Shown in pieces: positions 10,685 through 23,500 of a stretch of 64,000 nt of DNA; position 1 is the stretch's first letter; every line of letters starts with the position of its first letter. Below the pieces are notes generated by a model, which saw only the letters and a program-made list of their open reading frames with translations, searched no databases and was not told where the DNA came from. Position numbers and translations under genes: made by a program. Source of the stretch: Luscinia megarhynchos (lineage: Eukaryota > Chordata > Aves > Passeriformes > Turdidae); contig JAPFBE010000003.1 of assembly GCA_034336665.1 (NCBI GenBank), positions 36,864,360-36,928,359 on the forward strand, in the 5' to 3' direction.

Positions 10685-12680
10685 AAATCTGTAGATCAGA
10701 CCAAACAAAGCAGCCTGCCATGAGAATGCAGAAGAGCTCCTAGCAGAGAGTTTTTCGAGGCCTCTACTGATTGCTGTGAATTAAACATAGGCTTTGTCAC
10801 CCAAGCAGAATTTCAAAACAGTTGGCAGCTATTAAACAGAGGTTTCTTAAAAGTAATAAGTAGATGGAGCTGAGCTAAGATGAAGATGAGTCTAAACTTA
10901 GGGAATTTATATCTTGTGAAGACTTCAGGAATAGCAAGAACCTAGTGGACTGACATTATTTAATAGGTTTACATAGCTGAAAGTAAAGCATATGGACTCC
11001 CCAACATGAAGTGCAGGCTGGAGTGTGAAGTATTTCTCAAATCTGACTCCATTCATCCACATTTTCTGGGCAAAATTATTTTAACCTGAATTCAAGTACA
11101 TATCATGTTCCAGGCTTTTAAGAAATGACCTCCAGTGATCCCCTTTCTCTGACCCCTGATACTCCTGAGGGCACTTAGAAGGAAAATGGGATATGTAGAT
11201 GTGGCAGGCAAAGCAAAAGCATCTGCAGCAAGTGAATTGCATCTTAATGCCAGATTTACAGAGAATGGAAATCTAAGAATAAGGTCTGAGTTATTCCAGG
11301 GCTGGACTGAGCAACTTCCCAACAGGCAAGAAATGCAGCAAAAATGTCTGCTTCTGAATTTCACCAGAGTAGTTATCCTAATGTCTTGAGTGGTAACAGG
11401 AAACTATGGCTTTCTGTTTTGTCACAGAACCTGAACATTTGTGCTTGTGCAATATCTTGAAAGAGCCAAGCTTCTTCAGATTCCCTTCTGTTTCAAACAG
11501 AGCTTTGCTCTAAGCTTGCCTTCCTTTCCAACTGCTGTGTCCCACCTTGAGCTACCTATCTTGGAGCCTGCTCAAGGACATGGGATATCTTTCAGCTTTC
11601 ACAATAACACAGTAGTTATTGAGATTTGTTTTATTGAGATTTGGGTTTCACCTTGTACATAGAAACCTTTTAAATTTATACTTTTTTAATTTATTTTTTA
11701 TTAAGCCATTGCTGCTGCCCCTGGCTCTTCTACAGCATCTGGAACATTTAAATTATATCTAAGATATTTTCTGTAAATTATGTGTCATTATAATTACTAG
11801 ATAAACTTTGATGGCTCATTCTATGAGTGGAAGTATTTTTAGATCATCACCATGATTTATTCTTTCTTTTAAATTTATAAGAAATAAAACTACTGCAATA
11901 AAATGAAATATATATTGGCAGAAATTTACCTACTCTTTTAAAATGGCTGGGGCTTATGCTAGAGACCATTTTATATCTGATCTAATTATATATAATTTAA
12001 TTTAAACTGCATACTGCAGGTGAAACTACAGGAATGCAGCAGCTTTCCAACATCACCTCTCCAATGTGCCCTTAAGCAGGTGAAGGTCTCTAAGAAATTA
12101 CTTTCACTGGTGTACTCAGCCTCCTTCCCCAAAGCAGAGCTTCAATTTTTCAAGGACATGCTCTAAGAAAGAACTTTTAGATTTCAGGAACATATAATAT
12201 TTTTCTGCAGGCGTGCCTAATTTCCTCTCACAACTCCCAGCAATCTGGACAGACTACAGCTTTACTGTGGAAGAAGAGGGGCTGTGTTTCTCACTTAAGC
12301 AATCTTTGATGGGTTACATCAGGAGACATTGCATGGGAAGGTTACAGCACATTCAAAACAGCACCTGGGAAACAGGGTGAATGGATGAAACCATCCTTTT
12401 GTATAAGTAAGAAGCTCCTGTGCACAACAGGCAGCAGTTCTGTAATTTGTAGATCATTCCTGGGAGCACAGTCAATATGTGGCAGACAAACACCCCAGCT
12501 GTCACTCCTCATTCAGTTCAAGGACTTCACAGAGTGGAGATGCTGCCCAAGACCAGCTTTGATGATGGTTCATGTCTCAGTGCAAACCAAACAGATTAGT
12601 ACAATAAAACTTTTCCCAGAGAAGCGCTCAGGTTGCTGACATCTCCTACCTAGGTATGACATTAGGGACAAGTTCTAAGG
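10685..12680. other. Unique AT-rich non-coding DNA
   Basis: I see no recognised repeat. Overlapping opposite-strand frames at 11092-11389 are chance. A 60-nt AG...GT segment at 12021-12080 is open in one frame but lacks a pyrimidine tract. Confidence 0.5.
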
Positions 12681-12763
12681 GTGGATTTGGCAGTGCTGGG
12701 TTAATAGTTGGACTTCGTGGTCTTAAAAGCCTTTTCCAACATAAATTACTCTGTGATTGAATG
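12681..12763 (+). repeat. CR1-type 3' tail, sense orientation
   Basis: The order GGCAGTGCTGGGTTAATAGT, then a GGTCTTAAAAG block, then CCTTTTCCAACATAAAT, then CTCTGTGATTGA follows the last ~80 bp of CR1 elements. The terminal repeat has decayed to one recognisable unit (CTGTGATT). No upstream body is visible, so this is a severely 5'-truncated copy. Confidence 0.75.
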
Positions 12764-15700
12764 AATATAGAGGTCCTTTTTACCAGTAGATTTTGAGTCT
12801 AACAGCTGAAAACTTGAGAAGCCAAAGCTGGGCTGTAGTAATTTTCCTTGCACGAAGGTTCAAACTTTGTGGGGAAGCATTTGTTTACAGGAAGTCAGGG
12901 GAGGATATACCCCAAACTCTCCATCCCAGCTTTATGTGTAATTCTCACTTCTGGTCTTCCTTTAGAAGATTTGACCAAAACTAGACCATAGCCATTCACT
13001 TTTTTGGCAACACACAGTGCTGGGCAGCTGAGAAACCACTATGCTAATTGCTGAAAAAAGAAAAGGAGCCAGGGTATCAAAAATGTTACTGTAAAGGATA
13101 ACTCTGATGCATCTTTATCTAAATGAAGAAAAGTAATAGGTATTCTGATTTTTTTTCCAATGCCTTTTTGCCCCATCTGTAATATCTGCAAATTCCTTAC
13201 ATACATTTTGACCATCAGAAACTGTAAGGTTTAGTGTTATAGAAGAGCATTTGTCAAGATTAACATTTTGTTGTAAGTAACATCTACAGCCACAAATAAA
13301 GCAATGCAAAATTAAATTATTAAGAGCCCTTTCCACTCAAAATATGGAATAACAGTCCTTTAGGATAAAACTCCATACTATCCTATTATCATAAGGGAAG
13401 TCCAGGCTATCAGCTACTAGTTGATATTAGCTGAGAGTTATCACCAGACTATTATTACAAAACTTATACAAAGTAAGCAAGTTAAACTAAACTTGAATCT
13501 CATGAAGACTGACTTTTAAATCTTAATTTTCTCTTTTAAATGCAGGGTTTGCTTTTCAAACTACCTTTTTCTTGATTAAGCCAAGAAAACCTGTACTTCT
13601 TTTCTGGGCTACTGCACTTCAATTCTTTAGTACCTCTTGGTTGTATTATAAATGCCATAGACACATTTCACAGTGCAAGTCCATGACTGGTTTGGCTTGA
13701 AATATATGTAAATAATTTTAGAAAACCTTAGCAAATGCCTTTTGCTCTTTTGTGTAACATCATTTTAATTTATTCCATGGTATTTTTAATTAGGGTTAAG
13801 TGATATTTCCATGATCACAAACTATAGAATCTTTCAGGGAAAAGAAAAATCTACCAGGTGGCAACTCTGAGAGTACTTTCATAAATACAAATCATATTCT
13901 TCCTATATTATCAAACTACTTTCTAGATGATAAATTCAGTGTATTTCACAGATAACAAAAAGTCCTCCAGTTCAGTAATTCTACATGAGTCTATGATGCC
14001 TATAACCTCTGAAAATACTTGTTTCTGGCACAGCAAAAAAAGGACTTCTGGTCTAACCTTGGAGAATACTCTAGGCCACAAGCACTTGTTTTTTTTAATA
14101 CTTCTGATGCATTAAGATAAAACCAGGTTATTTCCAAAAATACAGATGACATTTTCATACACATTTTTGGTCTCTAGAAAAATAAACTGTAACTCAGGGG
14201 ACCAGAATGAATTAGAACTCCAAAAACTGCAACTGGTCCTGAACATGTAGCTAGGAAGAAAGCAGAAAAACAGTCTAATCTATCTACCAGTTGCCATGAG
14301 ACTTGTTTGTAGCAATGCATGTACCACAGCTGGGTACCAGTTCATGAAGGGCATGTAGCCAAGGGAACTGGATGATTGGCTAGCCCCTGCATTAACTAAA
14401 TAGAAGAGTGAGGCAGAAAACCATCTAATGCTTTAAAGTGGGAAAGAGAGGATGAAGACTAAAAGAGGGGGAGTAAAGGTCCAGTCTTGTGAGCCAAATC
14501 TCTTGAGGTTTCTGGCACAATAATTTTGACAAGATAAGATAGTCAGCTGCTTTGTACAGCTGCACAGTATTCCAGAATTCATCATGCTGCTTACAATTCT
14601 GTCCTACAGACTCAAGATGTCAAACATCCTATTATGTCTTCATTTTAGGTGATAACAATCCACCACAAACTGATTTCTCTACCCAGTTCCCTTGTTTCAT
14701 CATTCACTTCTGTGAATCCTCCTCATGTCCCTGATTTGCCATTCTCACTATTCCAAGTGCCAGGCTGCTGTTCCTTTCTGCTGCTTCCACTTTTACAGTG
14801 CAATTCAAGTCATCAAGTGCTGTTATTCCATAAGTCATTTGTGGCTTCTGTAGTCAGCCACAGGCAGAAAGTTGTCACAAGACCAAACCTTTTTATTAGG
14901 AGGCAAAGAGGGGCTCTTTAAGACAATAGCTGAAAATAGAAAGAACGAAACACTCATAATGGTGGGCCTCAAAGTACTGGGCATGTAGCAAGGCAGAACA
15001 TTCAGAAGACAGAGAAATGTGGCCCTAGTAATGAAATCAAGCAAAGTTTATGGGACAGAACAAAACTGATTGGAGGAAGCCGATTTGAAAACAGTGAACA
15101 TGAGAACTGCAATTAGGCAGGGAAAATAGGGCTATGACCACTCCTTGCAAAGAACTGGCTTACATGAAAGAGAAAAACAATATCCTGATCTATTTCTCCT
15201 TCTAAGCCACTTCAACTTTCAATAACAACTTGAACTTTGAATTGAAGAGAGAACATTGCTACTTATGCTACCTGACCAAACAAGTTAATATCACTCAGTA
15301 ACAGCTACAAGAATTAAATCAACTATACAAAACCATACAGTCTGAGAGAGAAGCAGATTCGAGTAGCTTCTATCTACAGTTATAAATTTACAATGTCTGG
15401 AAAGCCCAAGCCTTCCCTTGCAGTTATTTTTCCAGCCATAATCCCACTTTCTTTTCCAGTTATCTTCTGCACCAATATTGACCATCCCTTAGATTAGCTC
15501 TGAGGCAAAGGCTTAACCAAATTTTGAGGGAAAAAGAAAGGCCACTTACACAGCTGGAGTTCTTTTTGATAAATGTCAAAAGGCCTATTGCATACATTGA
15601 AGAAACCTCAACTTTCAAAACACCAGGTATGCAGATACCTTGCAATGCAGACTTTTGTGCAATCAAAATCTAGGGCTTACAACTAGCTAGTCATCTTGTC

Positions 15701-18357
15701 TCTTTTTTAAAAACTGTCTCTATCTTCTCTCTTTCTCCCCATTTCTTTAATTTTTTTTTGGTGGTGACACTGTCAGTTTTTCATTAAACCATTTGCTAGA
15801 ATATCCCACACTTCCATATTTTTTCCTCAGCTTGCAAATGTGAAGTGAATTTTGTATTCACTAAGTAGAGAAGATGTCATCCTCTTGAATCCCATCTTTC
15901 TTTTTGTTTTATTCATATACGTATATATATATATGTATTTTTGTAAAGAAATCAAAACAAAAATAAAACCTTGACTTGAATTAATATGATTCTTCCAATT
16001 TTTAGGGAATCCTCTGGGGCTTAATCCTTTTTCCAGTTTATTTGAAAATTTTCTGGTTAGTTTATATGAATTAATTTTATCTTCTTTAATAAGAACAATA
16101 TTTAAAATTATATAATTCTCAAGTATTCACATGTGGTTGTTACCACTGAGTTAAACAGTGTTGTCTAGTTTTGACCTAACCCTTTTCCCTTATAAGAGAG
16201 AGCACATTTAAGAGAAACAAGTGTAATAAACAGGATGCATGCTAAGAATATTTTGCATTATTTACACTCAGGCTCTGGTATCTAAAAACAAGAGCTAAAA
16301 AGAGGATAAAAAAGGTTGTCCTGAACACCAGTCATGAAACAGTGAGTAGTTTCCAGAAATCATCCTTATCTCCACTATAGCCAGCTGCAGCCACAGGCAG
16401 ACAGAGATGTCTTGGCTCTGGTGGCAACTCTCCCCCTCCATGGGTCCTTGCAATACAAAAGTGCCATAACCATGGTGAATGGTACAAAGTCAGGTATTCA
16501 TTGCTTTAAAATATGCTCCCTCAGTGAGGAAAGAACAATGACAGCTAAAATATTACTACCTTTGATCTGATACCATGACAATCATCCTCAAGTTCCACCT
16601 GCTGGTAGGAAACTCACTTAATGTCCAGTTCTTACTCAGCACAGAATGTACAACTTCCAGATTCAATTGGTCTAACTTGTAATACTTTGCAGGTAAATGC
16701 TCTATTTTTATGGGAACGGAGAAAATTACTGTGTTGTTGATATTGTCAATACAAGATGTAAATAGTGATTCTGTGGACTGTACACAAAAGACTGACCATT
16801 TTCTTTTCCAGTTCTAAGTAAAATGTATGCTCCCATAACACAGAATTTATCTCAATTCACAGAATGAAGATATTGTACTCTCTACTGTCAACAAAAATAT
16901 TAATTTTGTTGCTACTTTTTGAAAAATCATAACCATTCTTAGAATAGTAGAAAACAGTAACTGATCCAGTTTCCATATCTCCCTGTGTATTTTGAGAACT
17001 TTGTCCTCTGAGACTGAAGACATCCATCCAGATTCTTCCAGAACCACAACTCCTAAGATTCCTGAGCTAAAATAATTTAATTTAGCACACTCTGAGTTCT
17101 CTGATTTTAAGAAACAATCTTAAAAACAAGGTACAGATTTTGTGGTTGAGTTTTAAAAATGCAGTGCAATACCTGTTACCACATAAAAACCTCCCACATG
17201 ATTGTTATTCTCTCCTCTGACCATCTAGTTAAGGACATAGCAATCTCCTCTCTCTATATCCTCGTAGAGATCAGCAGCAACCTCAAGGAGTTGCAGAAAT
17301 GTAAGTCTGTTCCAGAACAACAGGGGAGAAATAAAAAGAACATTGTCTCTGAGTGCTGTGAACAATAACCATGCTACTACAAGTTCTCTTTAGTAAGCTA
17401 TTTTTTCAAAGCTTGTTACAGTTCAGTAATGAGGCAAGAATCTCACCTTCAAAATCCCAAAAGACACTTTTGTTTCATTTTCCCTCAGGTCTACCAGAAC
17501 CTGTGTTGTTGGGTTGTTGCTGTTCTTGCTCTGTAATGTTTTTTTTCAATCCTGTAAGATGACTGCGCACAGTCTCTCCTCCCCTTCCAAGACCAAGACT
17601 AAAAAATTAATATTTATTTGTATCAGCAAATAGCATCAGTTCTCTGCACTACAGATTGAGCAAGCTAATACTTCAGTAAATTGTTGCTGCCTCCTGTTAC
17701 ATCTGTTCTGCTCTGTTCACTAATTGCCTGTCACAGCCACTGAGACATGGTGCCAGCCATGCTGCCACTTCCTCTTTGGTCAGCTTGTCAGCTCCTATTA
17801 ATCTGAGCCCTGTTGCTTTTTCCACAGCCAACATTTTTGCACTCTGGATATAATGAAAATCTATTACTTTAGTGTTATACGAAAGTGACAAAATTATAAT
17901 TCAAAAGAGAAAAAAGTTAATGACTTTTTGCATGAAAGTTGACAGTTTCCTACTGTAGCAGCAAATTATTTTCTTTGATCCTGCTTCAATTTTACGACTA
18001 TATGTAAGGGTTTACATATCTTTCAATCTCATGCAATATTATTAATATTATTATTCATTTTTAATACTTATTATTGCATTATGGAAAGAAACTTCTAGAA
18101 ACAAACTTTATGAATATGAAAAACTAAATCTAACCATAAGTAGTTGTATCTAGAATATGACAATTTTGAAGGAAAGTAATCTAATTTTTAGGCTGAAGTT
18201 TTTTACCTCTTTTTTCTTTGGGAGGAAATGCAGTTGGTTTGAAACTGGTCTATATTTGCTAGACCACATAGTTTTTGCAAAATTTTTATATTCTCAACGT
18301 TTTAATTCAGTAGCCTAGAGTACAGAAGTCACACCTTAACAGATGGAGAATGCGAGC
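12764..18357. other. Unique AT-rich non-coding DNA
   Basis: I see no gene, LTR or CR1 in these 5.6 kb. A short alternating TA tract lies at 15914-15935. Many AATAAA-like hexamers are expected at this composition. A 64-codon minus-strand frame at 17697-17891 has a rather protein-like C-terminal half (DKLTKEEVAAWL) but no splice signals I trust. Confidence 0.5.
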
Positions 18358-18540
18358 CACAGAATCAGGGAGTCACTTACATAGGGAAAGATCTTTAAGA
18401 TCATTGAGTCAAAGCATCCAAATTAACTGCTAAACCACATCTCCTGCTTCATCTAAATGTCTTTTAAACACCTCCAAGTATGTTATCTCAGCTGCCTCCC
18501 TGGGCAAATTCTCCCAAAGTTGGCAAATCTTTCCTGAAGG
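18358..18540 (-). repeat. CR1 LINE 3' tail, antisense
   Basis: On the plus strand it starts with CACAGAATC and continues through AAAGATCTTTAAGATCATTG, the ACACCTCCAAGTATG block and the CCTCCCTGGGCAAATTCTCCC block, which is the reverse complement of the CR1 3' untranslated region. It ends abruptly near 18540 (TTTCCTGAAG) where the CR1 homology should continue into the end of ORF2. The next CR1-like bases on this strand lie at 19228. Confidence 0.75.
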
Positions 18541-18749
18541 AAGATCGCTGCCCTGGGCCCGTGTTGGAGTCAGTGCGTCAGGGGTCCCTCTGAATTCTTC
18601 AGAGAGAAATCGGAGTGCAGGGATTGAATAAGTTTTTAAGGTGAGTTCTGATGTTTTTAGTAAGTGAAAGGTTTCAAATGCCACAGTAGCAGAGTGTGTT
18701 CTACTGAAGGTTGCAAACATACTGATATCTTCAGTAGAGGCTCCAGGCC
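18541..18749. other. Unassigned spacer between CR1 tail and LTR
   Basis: This is about 210 bp that I could not assign. It is not recognisable CR1. It may be older host DNA or part of a longer retroviral insertion. A 140-codon minus-strand frame (18430-18852) runs through the CR1 tail, this spacer and the LTR, so it cannot be a genuine gene. Confidence 0.3.
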
Positions 18750-19136
18750 TGTAGTTGTAGAAAGGACTTACACATAATAGAGCTATAGTAAGAATATTGC
18801 TTACATTTCTTAGATAGAACACAATAGAGTGTATGCATAGTTCTATATGCAACCTGGTGTGCTAAGAAACTAGAATTCTAATAGGTTAAAGAGTAATGAT
18901 CTGAGATTGCATCTTAGCTTGTTGGAAAAATCCTATATAGGAGCATGAATTGGGAGAATTGTTGCTTTTAGCCATTGTTGCTTTAGCCATTCTGGCTTCT
19001 AGCCATTTGCTTATTTCTACTGCTTTTGCCATTGCTTGCCGTTGCTTTTGCTATTGCCTTTTGAGACTGATGTGCTTTGTAATAAATAACCTTTTTAACT
19101 ATTAGCTGCTTTGCTTATTTAGAAGATTATCTGACA
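18750..19136 (+). mobile_element. Probable endogenous retroviral LTR
   Basis: The segment has LTR architecture in plus orientation: TGT...ACA ends, a TATA-like TATATA at 18934-18939, a block of imperfect repeats of GCTTTTAGCCATT (about 18963-19058), a polyadenylation signal AATAAA at 19081-19086 and a CTTTTT-rich stretch before the 3' end. T/G/C-rich short repeats of this kind are, to my knowledge, common in the R/U5 region of bird ERV LTRs. No target-site duplication is visible (AGGCC before, AGTAG after), which fits a truncated provirus rather than a clean solo LTR. Boundaries are approximate; the internal genes are missing. Confidence 0.4.
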
Positions 19137-19227
19137 AGTAGGAGCCGAAGAGCTCAGAGTAGGAGCCTATAGAGCTCCAGAATTTGGTGCCTAGAGCACC
19201 GGGGTCAGAAAGAACCCCTATAGTCCC
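19137..19227 (+). mobile_element. Probable ERV leader after the LTR
   Basis: Immediately after the LTR candidate come two GAGCT-containing near-repeats (AGGAGCCGAAGAGCTC and AGGAGCCTATAGAGCTC) and then TTTGGTGCC at 19183-19191. A TGG-type motif shortly after a 5' LTR is where a tRNA primer-binding site is expected, although this one lies about 50 bp in rather than directly adjoining. The insertion stops here: no gag, pol or env frame follows, and CR1 sequence resumes at about 19228. The LTR and leader together replace part of the CR1. Confidence 0.3.
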
Positions 19228-19440
19228 ACTGGCCATACTAGTTTTGATAGAGCCCAGGATGCCATTGGCCCTCTTGGCCACCTGGGAACACTCTGGCTCA
19301 CGCTCAGTTGCTGTTGCCCAGGACCCCCGGGTTTCTCCTCCAGTTTTCCAGCCACTCCTCCCTCAGCCTGAAGCACCACACCGAGTTGTTGTGACTCAAA
19401 TGCAGGGCCTGGCATTTTGCCTTGTTGAACTGTTCTGATT
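19228..19440 (-). repeat. CR1 LINE ORF2 C-terminal fragment, antisense
   Basis: The plus strand reads ACTGGCCATACTAGTTTTGA, then CCCAGGATGCCATTGG, CTCTTGGCCACCTGGG, CAGGACCCCCGGG, CCAGCCACTCCTCCC, AATGCAGGGCCTGGCATTT and GCCTTGTTGAAC, all in the order of reverse-complemented CR1 ORF2 near its C-terminus. The reading frame is broken. Together with 18358-18540 it may be one CR1 copy interrupted by the LTR, with roughly 450 bp of CR1 absent between the two pieces. Confidence 0.8.
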
Positions 19441-20557
19441 CCCAGCAGGGCCCCACAGGGTAAGGCAGGCACATGGACAGTTACTTTTGAACAGCTCAAA
19501 TGGAGCAGAGCCACAGTGTACTCCCCTGAAACTGTTTGTCACGCATTAAGCTTTTAAGAAAATGTAGATATAATATGTCTCTTAAGGAAAGGAGAGCTCA
19601 AGGTGACACATAAATTACAGGAATGAGAAACAGAGTGATGTTCTCACAAGTGATTAAAAGTGGCTATAGCAGACCTTGCTTTTTTAGGATAATATACTCT
19701 TTTAGTTTTTAAATTATGCACAGAGGGAAAATAATAGAAATATCATTTCAGAATAATCAAAATCATTTTGCTGCACAAATTTCTGAGTGCGACTTCATAT
19801 GGTAATCAAAGTCCTAAAGCTTCAGGGCTAAGCATATGCTCTCAGATTATACAGATCTGAAGGACAATTTCCCCAGGTGGGATATTTTGGCTGTCTATGC
19901 TACCAGCTCCTCGGAACAACCTGTCCTTGCAGTGGTCTTGATGAATTAGCATGCTTTCAAACAGTTCCTGGGTGCAGTTTAGGGGTTAGGATGGGTAAGA
20001 GACCTTTAACAAACCTGCTGACAGAGCAGAAGCTGCATGTTATATTTACAGGCAGGTTTATGCCTGTTATGCCCTCCATGCTGGAGAACAGCGTGGAGCA
20101 CCTTTATTTTATTAGCAAGCATTTATTCTCGGAGGCCTAATAGAAGAATGACAAGGCAAAGCCACCTCTCTGTTCACCCCATCTCCCTGAGCTCTGCCCA
20201 CCAGCAGAAGACCTGGCACTGGAGTTTTGGGATTCTTGGCTCTGTAGCAAACTCCCCAGAGCCCACGAGAAGCCCTGGACCCACAGTAATCTGCCTGACA
20301 CCTAGACATTCAGGATGTTTTCCAGCCTGACATTGGAATGTAAGACTTGGGGAGTTATTCTGGATCAAGGAGCTCAGTCTTTCAACAACAAAATGACTTT
20401 ATGATCCCTCTTTATTTGCTCATCAATAAAAACCCAAATATGTGAATCATCTGCACTTAGGACCCAAATACAAATAAGGCATTTTTCAGACTGAGAAACA
20501 GCTGCATGCCATTATTGACAAGGTTGGCATGGATTTTGATATTCTGAAATCCTGGTG
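19441..20557. other. Unique DNA with a GC-richer stretch
   Basis: No repeat family is recognised. From about 19875 to 20340 the composition is more GC-rich and the density of CCAGC/CAGCA motifs rises. Small overlapping frames on both strands there are mutually exclusive and carry no known domain. It could be an old repeat or a non-coding exon; I cannot choose. Confidence 0.4.
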
Positions 20558-20571
20558 AAAAAAAAAAAAAA
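20558..20571. repeat. Poly(A) run, 14 nt
   Basis: This is an A homopolymer without a recognisable element upstream. Confidence 0.85.
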
Positions 20572-23500
20572 GGAAATTAATCCAAACCCCACAGCATTTA
20601 TACAAATCAAATAGAAATAAAAACATCAGAAATATTTACATCTCCATAATTTCATAATTACCTAACTTCTGTTTGAACTTCTGACCCAAAGGGCATATGC
20701 ATACAAAGATAAAAAACAAGCTGAAAAAAAATAAGCATTTTTTTCAGAGACCTAAGAAGAAGTAAGGCTTATTATATAAGTAATGTATTCTCAATAAAAG
20801 AGCCCATATGTTTGAAAACACGATTATATAGTAAAGAAGAACAAGGTGCATGACATGACACTTCATTTCTGGAGGATCTGCAAGATCAATAACTAAGTCT
20901 GTGTAAAATTATTCACATCTCTTCAGAAAGTATGACCTGAAGAATGAGTTGATGTGCATCACATTTTCTTTCCAAGTAACTGGGATGTAATGTAAAATCT
21001 GTAGACAAGATCATTGATTTTTTTTTCTCCTGTTAAAAAATTAGATACTAGGATGAAATTTTTCAGCATTATAACATCAATGAAGTTATTGTTGGGATAA
21101 ACTCATGCCTGTGCACTTACTTATTTAAATTGACACATATAGTCTTTTAAATCTTTCCTTCATTCTGCTTTGCAAGTTGAAAAATAATTGCCTTATACTT
21201 GATTACTTCAGTTTCTATGCTCTTGTGCATTTTGAAAAGTAGAATCCCCAAATATTGTCTTTCCTATTTTGCTGGTTAAGCACTTAGATTGCCACAGGGC
21301 TGGACTGAAATTGTTCAGGACATGATGAGACTCTGGATTTCCCTGGGCTTTATCAGCCAGTCAGAATTCAGGCAAGGCAGCCAATATATTAGAATGAAAT
21401 GTCAATTACAACGCTCTTCAGTGTTACAAGTTTCTGAGGATGACTGGGAAATAAATGCATGATGGTGGGAGAAATTACTTTCTTTGTAGTTTAGCTGTAA
21501 TACTGGCAGCCAGCAAAGAGAGAAATCTTATTTTCTGTTCAATTTATTTAAGGGTCTGCACATCTGTGCAAAGCTCAGACAACAAGACACGCTTCCTTAA
21601 CCAGGCCCAGGTACCCAGCCAATTCCTACAGTAACAGCCCCTGCTAGTATTTTCAATAAAATGTCTCTGTGTAAGAATTACTTCTTCTAGTAAAAAGAGA
21701 GCAATGCCCCTAACATTAATTTCTCTTGCACAAATTGCTTCCACAATATTTATTCTCTCATAGAATTAACATTATCTTGGCTAAAAATTAGAATTTCTCT
21801 CTATTTTAATGAGATCTCCACAAAGACAAGGTCTTAATCTGGAATGACCTTGCTACAACATCTCTTAATTTTTGATGGCAGCAAATGAAATGCAAGTGGA
21901 CACAGAACAAATTGCTTCATTAACAGTATAGTCTATACCTAAGGAACTGTAACCCACATTTCCAATTCATGGACCAGTTCATCTCATCATTTATCTCCCA
22001 CAATGAGATTACACTGTTCATGTAAGCTAAGAGTACACTTACTTGCCACATTATGAGAATATGCTGTTGAGCAGCTTTTGGTAGGTATTATTAATCAAGT
22101 AAAATACTGCCTTCACTTCCAAATACAGAAAATATTTTAAAAGAACAGTGTATTTGAGAATGCATGAGAAGGCCACATCAACAACAGGATTTCTACTAAG
22201 AGATCCTTCCATTTGTCAAGTATAATATTCAGAAGTCTACTTTCTCTCATTGGTAGTAGGGCATCACAGGTCTCATGGAAAAATAAAAGTGTCAATCATA
22301 ACAAAGTTATTAGCTATAAACTCACCTAACCCTGGAAAGGAATTAGCATTTGGGTTCAATAAAATTTTTCAACAGAATTGTTGGTGAAGTGTGGAAATTG
22401 CAATATTAAAGATCTTCCTGGGATATTCAGCTATTTTGACAATTAAATGCATTTATATGTGTGTGGCACTGTGCAGCTCCATAAATTTAACTTTCTTTTA
22501 AAAGTAATTAAGTAATGGTACACCAAAACTAAAAGGTAAACACACAGGAAATGGGAAATGACAGAATCAAGCTCTGTTTGCAGCTTCACTTCAGCAGCTT
22601 TGCGTGTTCATAAATTCTTGAATAAAACTATGTAGAGGATGGTGACAAATCCAGAAAGGCTAGTTAGCTTTCATCTCAATGACAAATCATATTTGCTTTT
22701 ATTACTGCTTTGATTTTCATTTGGCATCCAGGCTGTGCAATGGACAAAGGCAATATAAAAACTATAATGAGAACAATTAATAGATTATAAACATGACACA
22801 AATATAAAGGCTGAAACAAAAGGGTAAATTTAATCTCATTTGTCTGGGTAAAATATCTTTTAAAATAAAATATAAAGGAAAAGTATGCTTAAAAAAGAAA
22901 ATCCACCCCTAAATAAACAAATAATTCCATTTATTCAGCATGATTTTGGAGATGAATAGATGTTATTTCAGGTCTTTTAAACTGGCAATCTGAACCAAGA
23001 ACTTCTGATGCAAAGCATAGCTGACGAAAATAAATTATTCTTTGTGTGGAAGAACTACCAGAGAAAATGGGAGGGGAGGGAAAGGACACACCACGTATCT
23101 ATGAAGATATTACTCTGCTTAACCACCCCCATCTGAATGTGATGAATCCAGAAATATTAATAAATCACTGGGAAGATCTGAAATATCTGCTATCTCCCTA
23201 GCAAGCCCTGATGCACCCTTACCAAAGTCGTGGTTTCATCTGTTGCACTTCATCCATGGATCAAGGTTTGTGAGACTTGTGAACTTTCTCTGCACTTGAG
23301 CACACAAAAAATTCAACAGCAGGCTTCTTAATGGCATGCTTCATTGTAGGTGGACTTGTGGCTTTTCAGAGTCTAATAATTTTTTCCAAGTTAACTTTAT
23401 TTTCATAAGCATAGAAGAAAAGCACCCTGACAAAGTAGTTCTCCTGCTCTTAAGCCCAAAGGCACTAGAACACTTCAAAGAAGAAAATTGTAATATTATT

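Noticed and set aside
12021..12080. 60-nt AG...GT segment open in one frame
   Set aside because: The AG is preceded by AT-rich sequence without a pyrimidine tract, and 20 open codons are not informative.
18430..18852. 140-codon minus-strand open frame
   Set aside because: It runs across a CR1 tail, an unassigned spacer and an LTR candidate, so it cannot be one genuine protein.
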